In this document: positions 36,101 through 48,200 of the stretch, in pieces
How the letters are laid out: each line of letters starts with the position of its first letter
How positions within the stretch are numbered: position 1 is the first letter of the stretch
NCBI GenBank assembly: GCA_947650365.1
Contig: OX393551.1
Span: forward strand, 63,233,173-63,297,172
DNA: 64,000 nt
Direction: 5' to 3'
Source of the DNA: Chamaelirium japonicum
Taxonomy: Eukaryota > Streptophyta > Magnoliopsida > Liliales > Melanthiaceae
Notes under the pieces: generated by a model
Told to the model about the DNA's origin: nothing
Databases searched by the model: none
Seen by the model: only the letters and a program-made list of their open reading frames with translations
Made by a program: the position numbers and the translations under genes

Positions 36101-37106
36101 CGATCCCGATCAAGCTCCAAAGCCCGGAGGAGAGAAATGAAGCGTCATCACCCCGTCGTCTTCAACAAACGCCTGTGCCATCCACGAAGAAGAAAGCCTG
36201 GAGCAGACCGTCTGAAGCGTCGTTACCCCCGCCGTCTTCATCAACAAAAGCCGACACTACAACCGTCGCACGGAGACCGTCGCTACCCTCGTCGTCTTCA
36301 TCAACAAAAGCCGACGCCGCAACCGTCGCACGGAGAGCGGTGCTACCCCCACTATCTTCGAAAGCATTCTTCGACTCCGATCACGCCAAAGAAGCCCGGA
36401 GAAGAAGAGAAGTCCAGTCGGCACGCAAAACCGTCGAAGCACCGGAGAAGTAGCCTACGTCGTTCGAAGAAGAAGATCGAGTTGACGCTGAAGCTAAAGC
36501 CAACGCAAGAAGCCAAAGCAAAGCCCCAGTAAAGCCCGCGCCAAAGCAACGCAAGTGCCAAAGCCAAGCGACTACGCCGGTCACGAGCAAAAGCACCGCA
36601 CGTTCTAGCTGATACGACGCGAAGTCCGAAAGAACGAAAGCATCGCAAGTCTCTCCCGGCTACGTCCCAGTGCAAGCGCCGAAGCAAAGCAAAAGCCAGA
36701 GCCACGCCGGAGCCAAGCCAAAGCCAAAAGGCCGAAGCCAAAGCCGACGCCAAAAGCACGATCGACGCCACGAACCGACGATCAAGGACGCCGAGGTCAA
36801 GCAAGGAGCGAGGAAGACACGAAGACTGAGGAACGAAGCCGGAAAACCCCCTAGCCGAGAAAGCGCGAAGCACGGAAGGGACAAAGCGACGGTGGACATT
36901 CCTTAGCCTCTCCAAAACCCTCACCCTGTAAAGACCCCTGTCCTGGGCAGCCCCTTCAGAGCTCTCGCACGAACACCACGTGGAGACGCGGATCAAAGGG
37001 ATCCTCCAGAAGATCTTTCCCACAATCCCCTGATCAAAACTCGTCGCAACCCGGACTCGCTACACCCGAGCCACCCGGGTCCCGGCCACACTTGTAATCT
37101 GATTTT

Positions 37107-37118
37107 GCGCAATAAAGA
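37107..37118 (+). terminator. polyadenylation signal AATAAA, 3' LTR
   Basis: The 3' LTR equivalent of the signal at 22723, within GCGCAATAAAGACG. It is the expected site for ending the genomic transcript. Confidence 0.6.
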
Positions 37119-37144
37119 CGACCCGTGCTTTTTCCAGCGCTACA

Positions 37145-37149
37145 GCGTG
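37145..37149. repeat. target-site duplication GCGTG, right copy
   Basis: GCGTG follows the CTACA end of the 3' LTR and matches 19057-19061. This fixes both element boundaries. Confidence 0.93.
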
Positions 37150-37257
37150 TTCTATCTGCACCCACTGCTTTAAGCTTGGCACCAACATTTTTTTCGTTTC
37201 GTGTTGGCACGTCGATAATCCCTAAACACACTCACCCTTAAATTTTAGTCAACTCTC

Positions 37258-37290
37258 ACCCCCCGACCCCCGACCCCCGACGCCAACCCC
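37258..37290. repeat. C-tract with four runs of four or more C (G4 on the minus strand)
   Basis: CCCCCCGACCCCCGACCCCCGACG followed by CCAACCCC. The minus strand has the G-run spacing required for a quadruplex with very short loops. Confidence 0.75.
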
Positions 37291-37427
37291 ATCACCTTTC
37301 GCAGTTCCCTCCTCACCGCCCCATTTCCAACGCCCCTACATTGCCCTTGTTCCTTCTTCTCATTTTTTCTTCCTCCTCTTTCTTCTTCCTAGTCCTCCAT
37401 CTTCACCGTGCTTAAACTCAAAGCATA

Positions 37428-37566
37428 TGTCAACGGTTGCCCGCCGACAGCGTCGGTGGTGTAGCCACTGATATTACCGTGTCGATGTTGAATGTTGGTG
37501 GGTTGACATCAACACAGTAATGTCGATGGCTGCCCTACTGACATTGTCGGCAGGCAACCATCGACA
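37428..37566. repeat. imperfect 139-bp hairpin
   Basis: Arms of about 60 nt, TGTCAACGGTTGCCCGCCGAC rightward and its complement ending GGCAGGCAACCATCGACA, pair with scattered mismatches around an 18-nt centre. It may be a MITE or a foldback; a small-RNA precursor is conceivable but unsupported. Confidence 0.6.
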
Positions 37567-37904
37567 AGATTTTTGATTGGCCTAGGGTTTCATCACAGGG
37601 AAGATGGAGGAGGAGGCAGTGTGCGGCATCAGAAAAGGGGTAACGAGGAGGAAATGGAGGCGTCGTTGGGATCAGGGCCAGGGGTTAGGGTTGGCTGGAG
37701 GCCGGTTAGGGATAAGGATAGTTTGGATATAAAAAGAAAAGGGTAATGTGGCTATGGTCCTTGACAACAGATCGGTTCGGTGAAAAGGATTGACATAAGA
37801 TACAATTAGCGTAAGGTCTCCAGTCAAAGGAGCGGTTGGTTGAAAAAGACTGACATACAATGTGAACATACAAAATTACCCTCATCGATCGGCCTCATCT
37901 TTCT

Positions 37905-38225
37905 CCCATATCTCTCGATCAGCGATGGCAGAGGCGGGCGTGAGCATCGACCTCGAGTTACAACTGCTCGCCACCACTATGGCAAGTAGCGGAGATGAGA
38001 AGCCACCGGGGGCGGAGGGGTTAGGTTTAGGATTTCTAGGTCTAAGGTTTAGGCAATGGCCTATATATCTTAAGGTTTAGGATTGAGTTTAGTTTGTTTT
38101 AGAAAGGAGTGGCATGAAATATAAATTTGAAATGTGAATATTTTATCCGTCCTTAAGGCTAGTTGATCTATTGACCAGGGACCTATTACTAAGTCCCCCT
38201 ATCCAAAATAAAAAAAAGAAGAAAA
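37905..38225. repeat. telomere-motif-rich dispersed repeat, copy 2
   Basis: TTAGGTTTAGGATTTCTAGG, then GAGTGGCATG and AAATTTGAAATGTG, in the same order as at 12000-12310. The two copies flank the retrotransposon and lie upstream of the two host genes. Confidence 0.5.
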
Positions 38226-38616
38226 GAAGGGTGCCCGGCTTAAACTATTGGGTGCAGATTGAACGCGCCTTTGTCTGTAAAATGGTCACCGTAAGGATAA
38301 ACGCGCTACTGGATCCTCCGGAGTGGGAGAAACGGTCATCCACACCGCCAAAACGGGTCTTGTTCTCCACATTGAAGACAGGCGAGAGAAACGAGAGAGA
38401 GAGAGAGATGATGTCCATCGAATCCAGCTCTCTCTCTGTTCTCCGGTCAAACAAGCTCGATTTGCAGCTCGATCCGTTCTGCATCCGCAGTCTTCAATAG
38501 TTTTGATCATCAGAAGATCTCCCATTTCGACCACCGGATTCGATCCGTGGTTTCCCGACCTCCATTATATCAGAGTTCAGGACTCATAAGAGTCTGGGGT
38601 CAGAAGTTCACCGGAG

Positions 38617-39238
38617 ATGGAATCATCTGGCGGCGGGGATCCCAATCCCTACCGGAACCCCGCAGGCGGTGGCAGTGCCAACGGCCGCGAGAGGAGACAC
38701 GGCATGCAGTTCTCAGCGTCCAACTACATCCAGGCTCCGCTCTCCGCCCTCTTGGAGTACTCCGGAATCCTGCGGCCTCGATCGGGCCATCACGAGAGTG
38801 AGAGCTTGATCGGTGCTGGCTTGCTGGACCATATCCCTAGACGGCCTGATGGTTTTGCCGTCGCCAGAACCGATGGCGGGGAGGTATCGATAAGGATCAT
38901 CGGCGGGGATCAGGAGAACCCAAATGTGGGGTCGGGCCACCCGCAACCGCTTGTTGCAGGTCCGGCAGGAGAAGGGAACGCGATAGATCAGATACCCATG
39001 GTGTCTGATAATAGGCAGGGGGGGAGTGAAGGTGAGGCCGTGGACGTTGCTTCTCTGTCGTCCTCTCCGCCGGCTGTTGGGACTCAGAGCTCAGACGGTG
39101 AGGCGAATGTGGGAGGAGTTAACAACAGGGATGCGTCGTACCAGAGGTACGATCTACAGCAGGTTACGAGATGGATTGAGCAGGTCCTGCCCTTCACATT
39201 ACTTTTGCTGGTAGTGTTCATCCGAGAGCACTTACAAG
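38617..39238 (+). CDS. RNFT-type exon 1
   Basis: 622 bp, residues 1-207 plus one base, from [19 protein letters not shown] to VVFIREHLQ. Donor CAAG|GTATTT. Reading on unspliced stops after four codons. Confidence 0.85.
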
Positions 39239-42200
39239 GTATTTGTTTCTGATCATGTTCTTTTGATCATTAGCTCATAGTTTATGCAACAGAGATTATT
39301 GGACATTTTCCTTGGATATTTGAATTTGGAGTTACATACCATGATTTTTTTTTTTTGTAATTTTAGTGCATGTTCCTACCCAGTAAGTATTATTTGATTT
39401 GTAATGATTCTGTGGCTTAGTGACCTCAATGTAAAGCTCAAATTATTACTATTAGTTATTTGCCTTACATCTTGATAACAAAAATCAATTAAAAGCCACA
39501 AATATAGCGTGTAGTTGCACAATCACTGTTTTTTTTAACACCCCGTTCTTACCCCTTTCAAGCTTATTTATACCTCTATCACCCTCTTATTATCCCACAA
39601 CTACTCTAGTCCTTTCAAGCCTATTTATATCTCTATACCCCTTTCAAGCCTATTTATACCCCTCTCCCTTATATCCCACAACTGCTCTAATCCTAACTCT
39701 ACCCAAGTTTTCTCCAAGCTCTCTCTGAGTTGTTAAGATCTCTCCAAGCTCTCTAATCTTACTGTTAGGTGTAGTCATGGCGTCGCCTAGGCCATCGCCT
39801 AGACGTTTTAGAGCTCCGACCGCCTAGGCATTGGCTAGGCGGGCAGTGGAGTCTGGGCGGCCGCCTAGACGCCTACTTTACTAATTGAGTTTTTATTTTT
39901 AATTTTTCGGGTTCAAATTGAGTTCCTTGGCTCCCGTTTGGTTCATAGGGTCCATGTTGCTTTATAGATGGTCAACACCATGCCATCATTAATGGGGAAA
40001 AAACTATTATGTCCATGCTCTTAGGGTTTGAAGAGACAAAAGGTGAAAAAGGCATATAAGGATGATTCATATAAGAATGATGATGCTGCAGATGGTTAGG
40101 TGATTTAGATTAGTAATTTTAATTGTTTTTATTTTGGGATACATAGATGTGAAATGTTCCAAAAAATAATAGATTACCTAATTGATCCTAATATAGTTAT
40201 GTTTATGTTTATGATATTTGCTTGAATTTATGGTATTGATAGGGTTTTGTTTCTCTTGCTAATAGAAGATTCATATTTGTTGCAATATATAATTATTGTG
40301 GTTGACTTGTGATTCCTATTTACTGCAATAATAATGATCTATCTTAACATACGCTCTGGATCATACCCATTATCAAATATTATTATTTCGACCCTATTTA
40401 TCTCTAGAAATTAAATTTTACTATGTATAAAACCACAAATTACTTATGTATATATATTACTTATATTTATTTAATATATTTAATTTTTATCGCTTAGGCC
40501 TCGCCTCGCCTAGGCATTGCCTTGACGTCTTGACTACATTACTAACCACTATATCTTGCTCGCTAACTACTCCTTTCCACTCTGCTAATATCATCCGTGT
40601 GAATCGACGAAGTCATGCAGCTTATCGAAGCAACAAGGTCAAAGCCCCTTGCGTGCATTGACATTCGCTTATGTACATGACACTGACATTTACTTAAACT
40701 AGTATTTCTAACCTTTACCTGTTTTATTTTAACAAACTTATTAAGCTTACATAGCACTATCTCCAAGTCTTCTATTAGCTCTTCAACTCGACCGATCTAA
40801 GGATTCGAGTTGGAAGCCTGGCCCCTACAAAGGTGCAATAGAGCATGACCCTAAATGTTTGAATTATGCGGCTTTGTCGCCAATGATGACACTGTAGGAC
40901 AAAACACATGATCTATGCTCCTGGGGTAATGCAAGAACTTGTCCTCGGGTTACTCCTGAGATCCGAAAGGAAAACATGGAGTATCTTTGAAGATTTCTAG
41001 AAAGAAGCATGATGAAACCATGGTTGAGGAGTACGTAAAGGAGTGGTTTGGGGTGACCATAATGAGGAAGCCCCCGTGTCCATAGGATGACTAAAACGAC
41101 CACCTCTACCGCCAAAGAGACAACAAGCTCGTCGACCTGTAGACAACTTTGTAAATCACATCTCAAGGTTGTGATTAATTAAAGGGTAAAAGATAAGTCA
41201 CTACCTAACCACACTAGAAAATAATTACAGATTGATAGAAAAACACTATCTAGTTCATGGAAAAGTGGGCCTACAAGTTTGACATTGCTTTAAATGCTTC
41301 TAGGCTAAAAAGATTCAAGTTTATACTTGAAACTACTAGACAACATGTTCCGAAACTTTTGAAGAGAGGGAAGCCTTGGTTTGGGAGTAGGGCTGCAAAC
41401 GAACCAAGCTATTCATGAGCGGCTTGCAGACAAGCCCGATAAAAGCTCGTTCGAGTTCGTTCGATTAAATTGAGCCAAGTCCAAGCCTAGAGTTTAGGCT
41501 CGTTTAATAAACGAGCCATGCTCAAGCAGACTGAAGATCGGCTCGGTTGGGCTCGCGAACATGCTTGTTTAGGGCTCGTGAATAGGCGCACATAAAAGGC
41601 TTGAATAGACCTAACATATATTGTCTACGCTTTTGATTGATTCTGAAGTGCAAGAATAAGCTCGATAAGGGACCGTTTGAGTTTATTCGATCACTAATTG
41701 AGCGAAGCCTAGCCTGAAGTTTAGGCTCGTTTAATAAACGAGCCAAGCTCATGCAAACCAAACCTCGGCTCTGCTCTACTCGATTATTAAGCAAGCCACA
41801 AGCCAAGCCCAAGCCTAAAGTTTAGGCTCGTTTACAAAACGGGCCAAGCTCAAACATACCAAAGCTTGGCTCGTTTGCAGCCCTATTTGGAAGCGTTTGG
41901 AATGAAAATAAAATTATGTTTTCTTGCTCACAAGTCCAACAAAATAGCTGCATTGTCAAATAGGGTAGTTGAGATCCAGGACTGAAGCTCTCAAAAGTTG
42001 CCCTATTGTTCCTAATGCAAAGGAAAGAAGGTGGTGGGGATGGGTGGCAAGAGGTAACTCCTTTTTGAAAACATATTACACCGTTAGTGTTGATGGTAGG
42101 CATAAATATGAGTCTAATTGTGCTGTGTTGAATACTAAAGAAATCAGAACCATGTGCGATGTTGCCTTAGTCAGAATAATTAGTGTTTACCTGCCAACGA

Positions 42201-45200
42201 TTGAAGCATAGCATCAAACCTATATATCATTCAGTTATCAACCTTAAGGTTTTTGTGCCAACCTAAAAGAATTCCAATCATTCCTTTATCTTGGGTCTAA
42301 TCATCCTAATGCATTTTTTTACTAGAAAACAATATCGGGTTAAGACTCTCAATAAATTTGAATCTCGATCCATACCAACATTTATGCTTTTCATTTATTG
42401 ATGCATTATGATACTTGTAAAACATGAAATGCATTGCACAAATATGCTTTTAATCAGTTTGCTGGTTTTTATGTTATTTCAAGTTTCAACTCGGTCAAAA
42501 ATTGATCTGGAGCCATGGTTGACCCGACTGAGTCAAACCGATTACATAAAGAATAAACTGGTTTAAGATGATTGGAAGCTTTAGGCCGCTTCTTATGGCC
42601 TATGGCCATATAAATCATCAAAACTTGCTTTTCTATTAAAAGTCAATGATTTACTAGATACATTGGGTGCAGTACAATACTAAACTTGTTTTCCTATTAA
42701 AAGCTGATGATTCACAAGATACATGTTTTAGGTACGGTACATTGGTACAATACCATATCATGCTGGTACAGTATATACCGATATGTATGCAAGATATAGT
42801 GCAGTACTTTGGGCCTTGTTACCCATATAATCCTGATACTAATAGTCTAATTCAAGCATATTCTCCTTGGATCTTGGGAGTGAATATGTGAACCTTTTCA
42901 CATTATGGACTTGCTTGATTTTAGTTATTTGTTTGTATGGAAATTGAAAATTTTAGTTAGTTATTTATTGGTATCAGACTCCAAATCATTTTGGCCAAAA
43001 ACCAAGTCAACTTGGCCGAGATGACTCAATATCAGTCGTTACGACTAGGCCGAATCTGCCCTGATTAGCGTGCTGGCTGTCTGACTAGTAGTGGGCTGTG
43101 GGACACGCCGATACAACTCTACCGTATTGGCCCAGACTTGGCTGTATCGGTTGATAGGGGCCACGTTGTATCAGTATCGCTTGTTGGCCAACACCGAGTC
43201 CAAACTGGTAGCGATAGCTGGACTGTTCGCGGTCGGGCCGAATCTAGTATGTACAAGCCGGTATGAGTCGACTTGGTATCGGTCGAGTTTAAGCCATGCT
43301 CTATGCTGAAAGCATGTGCTAAACACTTCATTCCTCGTATATGTCTTGGCTATCGATAGTTATAGGTTCTAACTCATTTTTCTAAATGTATGCTCTCCGG
43401 TACAAGACAGTTGAATCTTTGTTATACTTATCTGGCTTGGCCTTTTTTGTTTACTATTTGAAGTATAAATTGTCTTTTTTTTTGAAATGCTGCTTTTTAT
43501 GCACACTTTCATTTTTAGGATTATGTATATGAACAATGCTAAATGAGAAAACTAACCATTACATTTCTTAATCTCTCGTCCTTTTTATAATATTTAGGCA
43601 AACGTAGTACCTCTAAATAATGGGGAATACACATCTTTTTTCTCTTGCTTCTTGTCTTTACTTCTTTCTGGTTACAAACTTACTACCTTTGTGGAGGGAA
43701 TTACAGGTTTCTTTGTCACAATTTGGATTGCTGCTGTGATGTTCAAATCAAATGATATTTTGCGCAAACAGACTGCATTAAAGGTTTGATAAATCTCCTT
43801 TTGTACTTTTTCCCCTATTTATATGGCATGTAGCTGTTCCTCTCATTTTCTACCCAATTCTGTGCCAAGCTGATGATTATATAATTGGATCTTCTAAAAA
43901 ATAATTAAAGGTATTTATAAAATAGTTATTTTTGTATCCTCGTCACACTTTAAAAAAAGTTTATCCACATACTTTTTAGGAAAAAAAAAACTGCAATTTG
44001 GTACAAATGCAACAAGTTATGATTTATAATGTTATGATTTAATGAACTGCTTTTTAATCAAAACTGCATATTGGTGCAAATGCATCGTTTTATTATTTAT
44101 GCCCTGGTCATGCATATAAACTACTGCATGTTGATGAGTGTGCTTTCTTTGAAGTATTACAATTCTAGGATATGATGATTATACTTTCCCAAACACGGCG
44201 AGTTGAATAACTTGCACCAAATACTACGTTGTATGTGTATTGGTAGGCTATCTGGTTATCGTAGTTGCTGAACCATTAGGAGCCTATTTTTCATGGGTTA
44301 CTAGTTACTACCTAGATGAAGTTCCATTGTGAAACAATTATTGATGACAGTCTTAATATTTACACTTGTTGGGTTATAGTTCTTCTTAATGAAGCACTCT
44401 GATTTTATGAGAGAGAATCTTGTGGTCCATATAGCTCTATACATGCTCATATACACACCCATCTCTGTATTGATGCAGGAGCAAAGTTAGAACTGAAACA
44501 AGCTTAGAATCACTGCCTAAACCTTAAAAATTGAATCTAGAATTAGTCATTTAGGTGCTTTTTAGTTATTTCTTAGTTCTTAGCGGTATTAAATCATTTT
44601 TTGCTTTTTAGAAATCTTTGAGGATTTTTTTTTGAATTTTTTCAGCAACTTTGGACTTATTTGTAATTTTGTAAAGGTTGATTTTTGGTACTTTGGTTAG
44701 TAATTTATTTATGGAAACAAGAGATTAATTCAGGGATAAAGTCCAACTGGGTAAAGGATTTGAAACATAAATAAAAAAACAGGAAAAGAGGGTCTGGACT
44801 CCTATCCCTCACGAGTCCGACATTGCTGGGTCCACCCCATATGATGCTTATGGTGGCTTTTGTGGTGTCTGGATAGTCCAATAAAGTCCATGGTGGGATT
44901 CTGTCCTTTTTTTGTTTATTCCTCCAGTAAACTTGGAATTTTGCAAATGAACTGTTCAAAAAATTTAAAAGATCCTAGAAATCTTTTGAAAGAGGTGTGC
45001 GTCCTATAATAGTTGAGCCGAGTCCTAAACTTTTGGTCTTCGAGTTCTTTTGTTAATGTGTTTGATGGAGGATTTATCATATATAAAAAGGATGGATGTA
45101 TATATGAAAACAATCCGTTTTTTTGATAAATCAAATTTTATTACTAGCATACTGTACTTTTTTTTGGTAAGAAATTCCAAAGACTTCCCTCACTTTCTTT

Positions 45201-48200
45201 TAGGAGAGGCTATTTTTGATCTCCTAGCTTTCTTTCCCCTTTCTATTCCCTTTTGTTGTAGGTCTATTGTTTGATCCATATCAATTGAATCTTGTCCCAT
45301 AACTCCCATATTTATTGGTATCGGATAATACCCAATCCCTTCTTTAATTGGTATCAAAGTAAGTTTTTTCTACCCAAATTAGCGCAAAGCAGTCATGCTG
45401 GAGGCTATGATTGCGAGGAGAGGACGTGTGCCGATAATTCATTAACCCTAATATAAAGAGATAACGAAAGTAAAGAGTCACCTTGTAGATCTCGCAAGGC
45501 AAGTGCAATTTGACGACCGAGCATGTTTTAAGACAACGGATCAAGCGGATGACGATGTTCCCTTGGATTCCCTTGAGAGGCATTGGATTCCCTTGAGGGG
45601 CATTCCGAGGACATTCGAGATGAGGAGGTTGGCGATTCAGATCAAGAGCTTGTGCAGAGGGGGATACCTGGATTGTGGTTGAGCCATTGATCAGATTGTG
45701 AGGGCTTTGTAATTCAATGATGGAGAAGTATAAATTGAAGTTCCAATTTTTTTGGGAAAGATGCGTCCAGAAGACTTCCTTGATTGTGAGGCTGATAACA
45801 ATTAAAGTAGAAGATGGAGGAGAGGCATGCCGTTCTTTTGTCAAGTTGAAGTTAAAGGGCAGCTTGTTAGCCTGGTTGAAACATCTGGAGGAGTAAAGGT
45901 GACATCAAGGAAAATTGAAGATTGCGACTTGGGAACACACGAGCTTAAGCTGTGCAGTCAATTTTTTACACGACTACTCCATGATCCTTTACAATAAATT
46001 ACATAATCTTTGACAAAGCTCGCGCTGTGGAAGACTACACCAAAGACCTCAACGACCTATTGGTTGGAGTTGGTTTGGCAGAGTCCAAGGTGCATATCAA
46101 GGTAAGGCACTTGGTAGGATTGTGGATTTCAGCTCGACGAGGTAGGGGTTGACCAAATCGTAACTTTCGAGGATGCATATTTGCTTGCCCTATTTGACAT
46201 GATGGCCTTCATATTTGACAATCGTAGGTAGATCTACCATAATAATTAAGTTGCAATCCACATTGCTAACAACACTATTTTCATGAGTGAATAAATTATG
46301 TAGATTGTGTATTATCAGAGATGTCTAAGACAACAGATAGTCACCCTATATGTCTAGATAAGAAAATAGGAAGCTAATAGCTTGACAAAGTCCTCAGGCA
46401 AAAAATTGGTTGAGGTCATATTATTTCTTGGTTTAGAGGGTGGTTGTGCATGTCTTCTTGTTTATGGGGATTAAGTTATTGTGTTTTGCCAAATTAGGAA
46501 GCCTTCTATTCGTGTAACAGTTAAGTGACTGAACCCCATTTAGGGGTGTTGTCTTCTATTTTCCTAAGAGGTGATGAGTCAAATATAAAACTGGAGAGTC
46601 AATTCACAACATGTTTCAAATGACTGCGGTTTCTCTATTCTCCCCCGCTATTTCTTCTTCTATTCTTCTTGCTTTTCTGTCTTTTGCTTTTCTTCATTGT
46701 TCGGCCCATTTGCAGAGGCTTTAAGCCGCAGCTTGGGACTGAATATGCTAAAGCAGTTTACCATTGTTTAATGCTTTAAGCCACAAGTAGATATAAATTT
46801 TATGCAACATTTTTAATTGAATAATAGGAGAGGAGCATCTCACATGAACATGATTATCTATCTATGATACATGGTTTTCTGGTGGAGAAAGGGCAAGTAC
46901 ACCTTTAAATTTGTTATAATCACATCCCACTACCTTGCTTATTTTTTTATAGGGTGGAATGAATCTAACCCACAACAAAAAGAGAGGGCAATTGGGCAAA
47001 CACCTACAAAAGTCTTCTTTTATATTTGTTTGCTGGTGTCACTCAGTTATATCATCTTGGACAACATCAAATGTTGTATCATGATGTGACAGAGCCAATT
47101 GGTAGACTAGATGGTCCCTCAAACCACTTGCATGAACTAGTTTATTGATCTGGTTGGCTTGAGGGCCCACACCTTGTGCTGATTGGTGGTTGAAACTAGG
47201 GATGGCAAAGGTGCGGTTTCGGTGCAGTTTTGGGTAAAACTGAAACCGCACCGCAAGTCGCAACACCGAACCGCAATGCACCGTGACGGTGTACCATTAT
47301 GTAAAATTGAAATCGCACCATGCAATGCGGTGTGGTGCAGAGCACCGCGGTTTATCATTATAATGGCCTAAACGGTGCGGTTTTATGTGGTTTTGGTAAA
47401 ACCGAAACTGCACCGCTACACCGAAATTGAAAATCGAAACCGCACTACACCGTGACAGTTTTATATTTTGGTAAATCAAAACCGCACCATGCAGTGCGGT
47501 TTACCACGGTTTTCGGTTTTAAACCGCACCGCTGCCATCCCTAGTTGAAACTTAAGACATCTACTCGGGAGGCTGGTAGTTGTGTAGGACAAGACAGCTA
47601 AGTCACACCATTGTTTTAGATGTGCCTTATATTTTTTTCTTTACAATCTTGGAACCTATACTTATTGTAAAAGTATGCATATTGGTGTTAAGGATGTCTG
47701 TGTAGTATGCAACATAGGTTGCAACATAGGTCCTATGGAGCATAGGCTCCTCAGAGTTCTGAGGGGCATCGTGTGCCCTGATGATGGAAGCCTCATAATT
47801 TTTTGCTATGACCGACATTTGGTGGTCAATATTTTGACTTTAAATGGATGATTGGAATCCATCCTTAACATATAGCTCATTCTAGCACATGTAACTGAAT
47901 CCTTCATTTGGGGTTTGGAGGATCCAATACTGGTACAATTTTCACCCACCAATATCAGAGAAACACATTTTGGGATTGCTAAGAGAATTGCTAGAGGAAT
48001 AAATTTTCTGAATGATGAACCAATTTGATTTTTTTATAATACTTTCCTCAAGAAATTACAATCTTAAGGGAATAGGATGACTAATCGAGGAAACAATAGT
48101 GTATGGTTTTTTCATAGGGAAGGTAGATATTAACATCTTACAGTAATAAATAAAATAGAAGTGTTAAAGCCAAGGATGGTTTTATAAACCTTACCTTCCA

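Larger units (their letters stand above)
19062..37144 (+). mobile_element. full-length Ty3/gypsy Tat-lineage LTR retrotransposon (18.1 kb)
   Basis: Two LTRs (3695 and 3681 bp) start TGTAGACACAC and end GCGCTACA, and the 5-bp target GCGTG is duplicated exactly at both ends. The internal order is gag, protease, reverse transcriptase, RNase H, a second (archaeal-type) RNase H, then integrase without a chromodomain. A polypurine tract and an extra antisense frame precede the 3' LTR. The dual RNase H is the established hallmark of the Tat clade (Ogre, Retand, TatI-III). By eye the LTRs differ at roughly 2-3% of sites in the stretches I compared, so insertion is fairly young (of the order of a million years under common plant rates, a rough inference). 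The copy is non-coding now, because nine stops break gag-pol. Confidence 0.95.
33464..37144 (+). repeat. 3' LTR (3681 bp)
   Basis: It is collinear with the 5' LTR. Differences seen by eye include GTCTCT/GTGTCT in the first 30 bases, many single substitutions (about 19 across the last 550 bp), and small indels, including loss of about 14 bp at the start of the third tandem unit near 35708. It follows a polypurine tract. Confidence 0.93.
37150..38616. other. region upstream of the RNFT-type gene
   Basis: It contains a C-tract (37258-37290), an imperfect hairpin (37428-37566), a dispersed-repeat copy (37905-38225) and the presumed 5' untranslated region, with a (GA)n run at 38391-38408. No other gene is supported. 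I do not see a convincing TATA box. Confidence 0.5.
39239..43706. other. RNFT-type intron 1 (4.5 kb)
   Basis: It holds a TIR element (39770-40538), a hAT MITE (41388-41885), a 68-bp imperfect duplication (about 42615-42725) and a stretch of GGTAC/CGATA-type iterated words (about 42730-43280) that looks like an eroded element. No other coding sequence is supported. Confidence 0.65.
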
